A stretch of DNA of 5,881 nucleotides from Lachnospiraceae bacterium (GTDB lineage: Bacteria; Bacillota; Clostridia; Lachnospirales; Lachnospiraceae), in NCBI GenBank assembly GCA_024691145.1, contig JAILNW010000184.1:1-5881 (forward strand), written 5' to 3'. Below the pieces are notes generated by a model. That model had not been told where the DNA came from. It was given only the letters and a program-made list of their open reading frames with translations, and ran no database searches. Below, piece after piece: positions 5,545 through 5,881 of this stretch. A program made the translations under genes and the position numbers. Within the stretch, counting starts at the first letter, position 1. Every line of letters begins with the position of its first letter.

Positions 5545-5881
5545 ATGAGAATAAGAAAGATTTCAATGATTTTATTTACTTCCCTTGTAATTATTAGCTG
5601 TAGTATGAATGATTCTAACAAAGAAAACTTAGGAAAAAATGTATCAGCTAATGATAATAAAACAATATCAACTCAGAGCCCAAATAATAATGATATTACA
5701 GAAAAATATTCGGACGTTTTAAAAAACATTCATGATGAAGACTATACATTTATTAATTCTGATTCCTCTATAGAAGTATTAAACTTTTATAATTTTCTAA
5801 TTGAAGATTATAAAAAATGTTCTCTCACTTTTTATACAAGTCAGAACAGTGAATGCGTTGAGTATAACAAAACCTATAATA
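5545..5881 (+). CDS. Putative lipoprotein of unknown function (C-terminus off the right edge)
   Basis: The frame is open from ATG 5545 to the edge (112 codons seen). The start is supported by AAGGATG at 5528-5534, about ten bases upstream. Residues 1-18 form a lipoprotein signal: basic MRIRK, a hydrophobic stretch, and lipobox IISC with C19 as the lipidated residue. An Asn/Ser/Asp/Lys-rich linker follows (about 20-52), as is usual for surface lipoproteins. After it comes a domain beginning DITEKYSDVLKNIHDEDYTF that I do not recognise. The protein is expected on the outer face of the cell membrane. An overlapping ATG at 5532 is in another frame and stops after about 20 codons. With the neighbouring protease intact, the pair would be a typical secreted enzyme plus lipoprotein unit. 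No function can be given. Confidence 0.75.
   Translation, partial: MRIRKISMILFTSLVIISCSMNDSNKENLGKNVSANDNKTISTQSPNNNDITEKYSDVLKNIHDEDYTFINSDSSIEVLNFYNFLIEDYKKCSLTFYTSQNSECVEYNKTYN

Overview
The window is very AT-rich (roughly 30% G+C by eye). Protein style, Shine-Dalgarno sites and codon use suggest a low-GC Firmicute, most likely a Clostridium-like anaerobe. It splits into two unlike halves.

Left half (1-3745, all minus strand): a tightly packed three-gene operon. The transcription order is a PAPS-reductase/ATP-pyrophosphatase-type sulfur enzyme with zinc-ribbon and ferredoxin ends (3745-2021), a DUF4007 protein starting at TTG (2019-1141), and a large P-loop ATPase (from 1136, cut by the left edge). 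Gaps are 1 and 4 bases. This trio is the signature of SspD, SspB and SspC of Ssp DNA phosphorothioation, and of the BrxP-containing type 4 BREX loci. The likely joint job is to swap a non-bridging phosphate oxygen of DNA for sulfur as a self mark. The cysteine desulfurase and any restriction module (SspE, SspFGH, or PglZ/BrxL) are not in the window; if present nearby they lie off the left edge. A sigma-70-like promoter with a perfect TTGACA sits about 55-80 bases upstream of the first gene.

Middle (3746-4096): intergenic, AT-rich, with the operon promoter, one AT-rich inverted repeat and no convincing gene.

Right half (4097-5881): a patchwork of broken genes. In order: the first ~20 codons of a small zinc-ribbon protein (+); an 855-base minus-strand ORF that reads as an in-frame chimera of an IS256-family transposase piece, an AAA-ATPase-like/DUF1703-type piece and a MazG/phosphoribosyl-ATP pyrophosphohydrolase-like piece; an orphan plus-strand terminator; a 5'-truncated trypsin-like serine protease (+); and, 21 bases further on, the start of an intact-looking lipoprotein gene (+) that runs off the right edge. 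The defense operon therefore borders a breakpoint-rich, decaying accessory region, as is common for horizontally moved defense islands.

The most notable points are the Ssp/BREX4-like core in the order D-B-C, the composite sulfur enzyme, and the three-way in-frame chimeric ORF. Family assignments come from motif recognition; no search was run.
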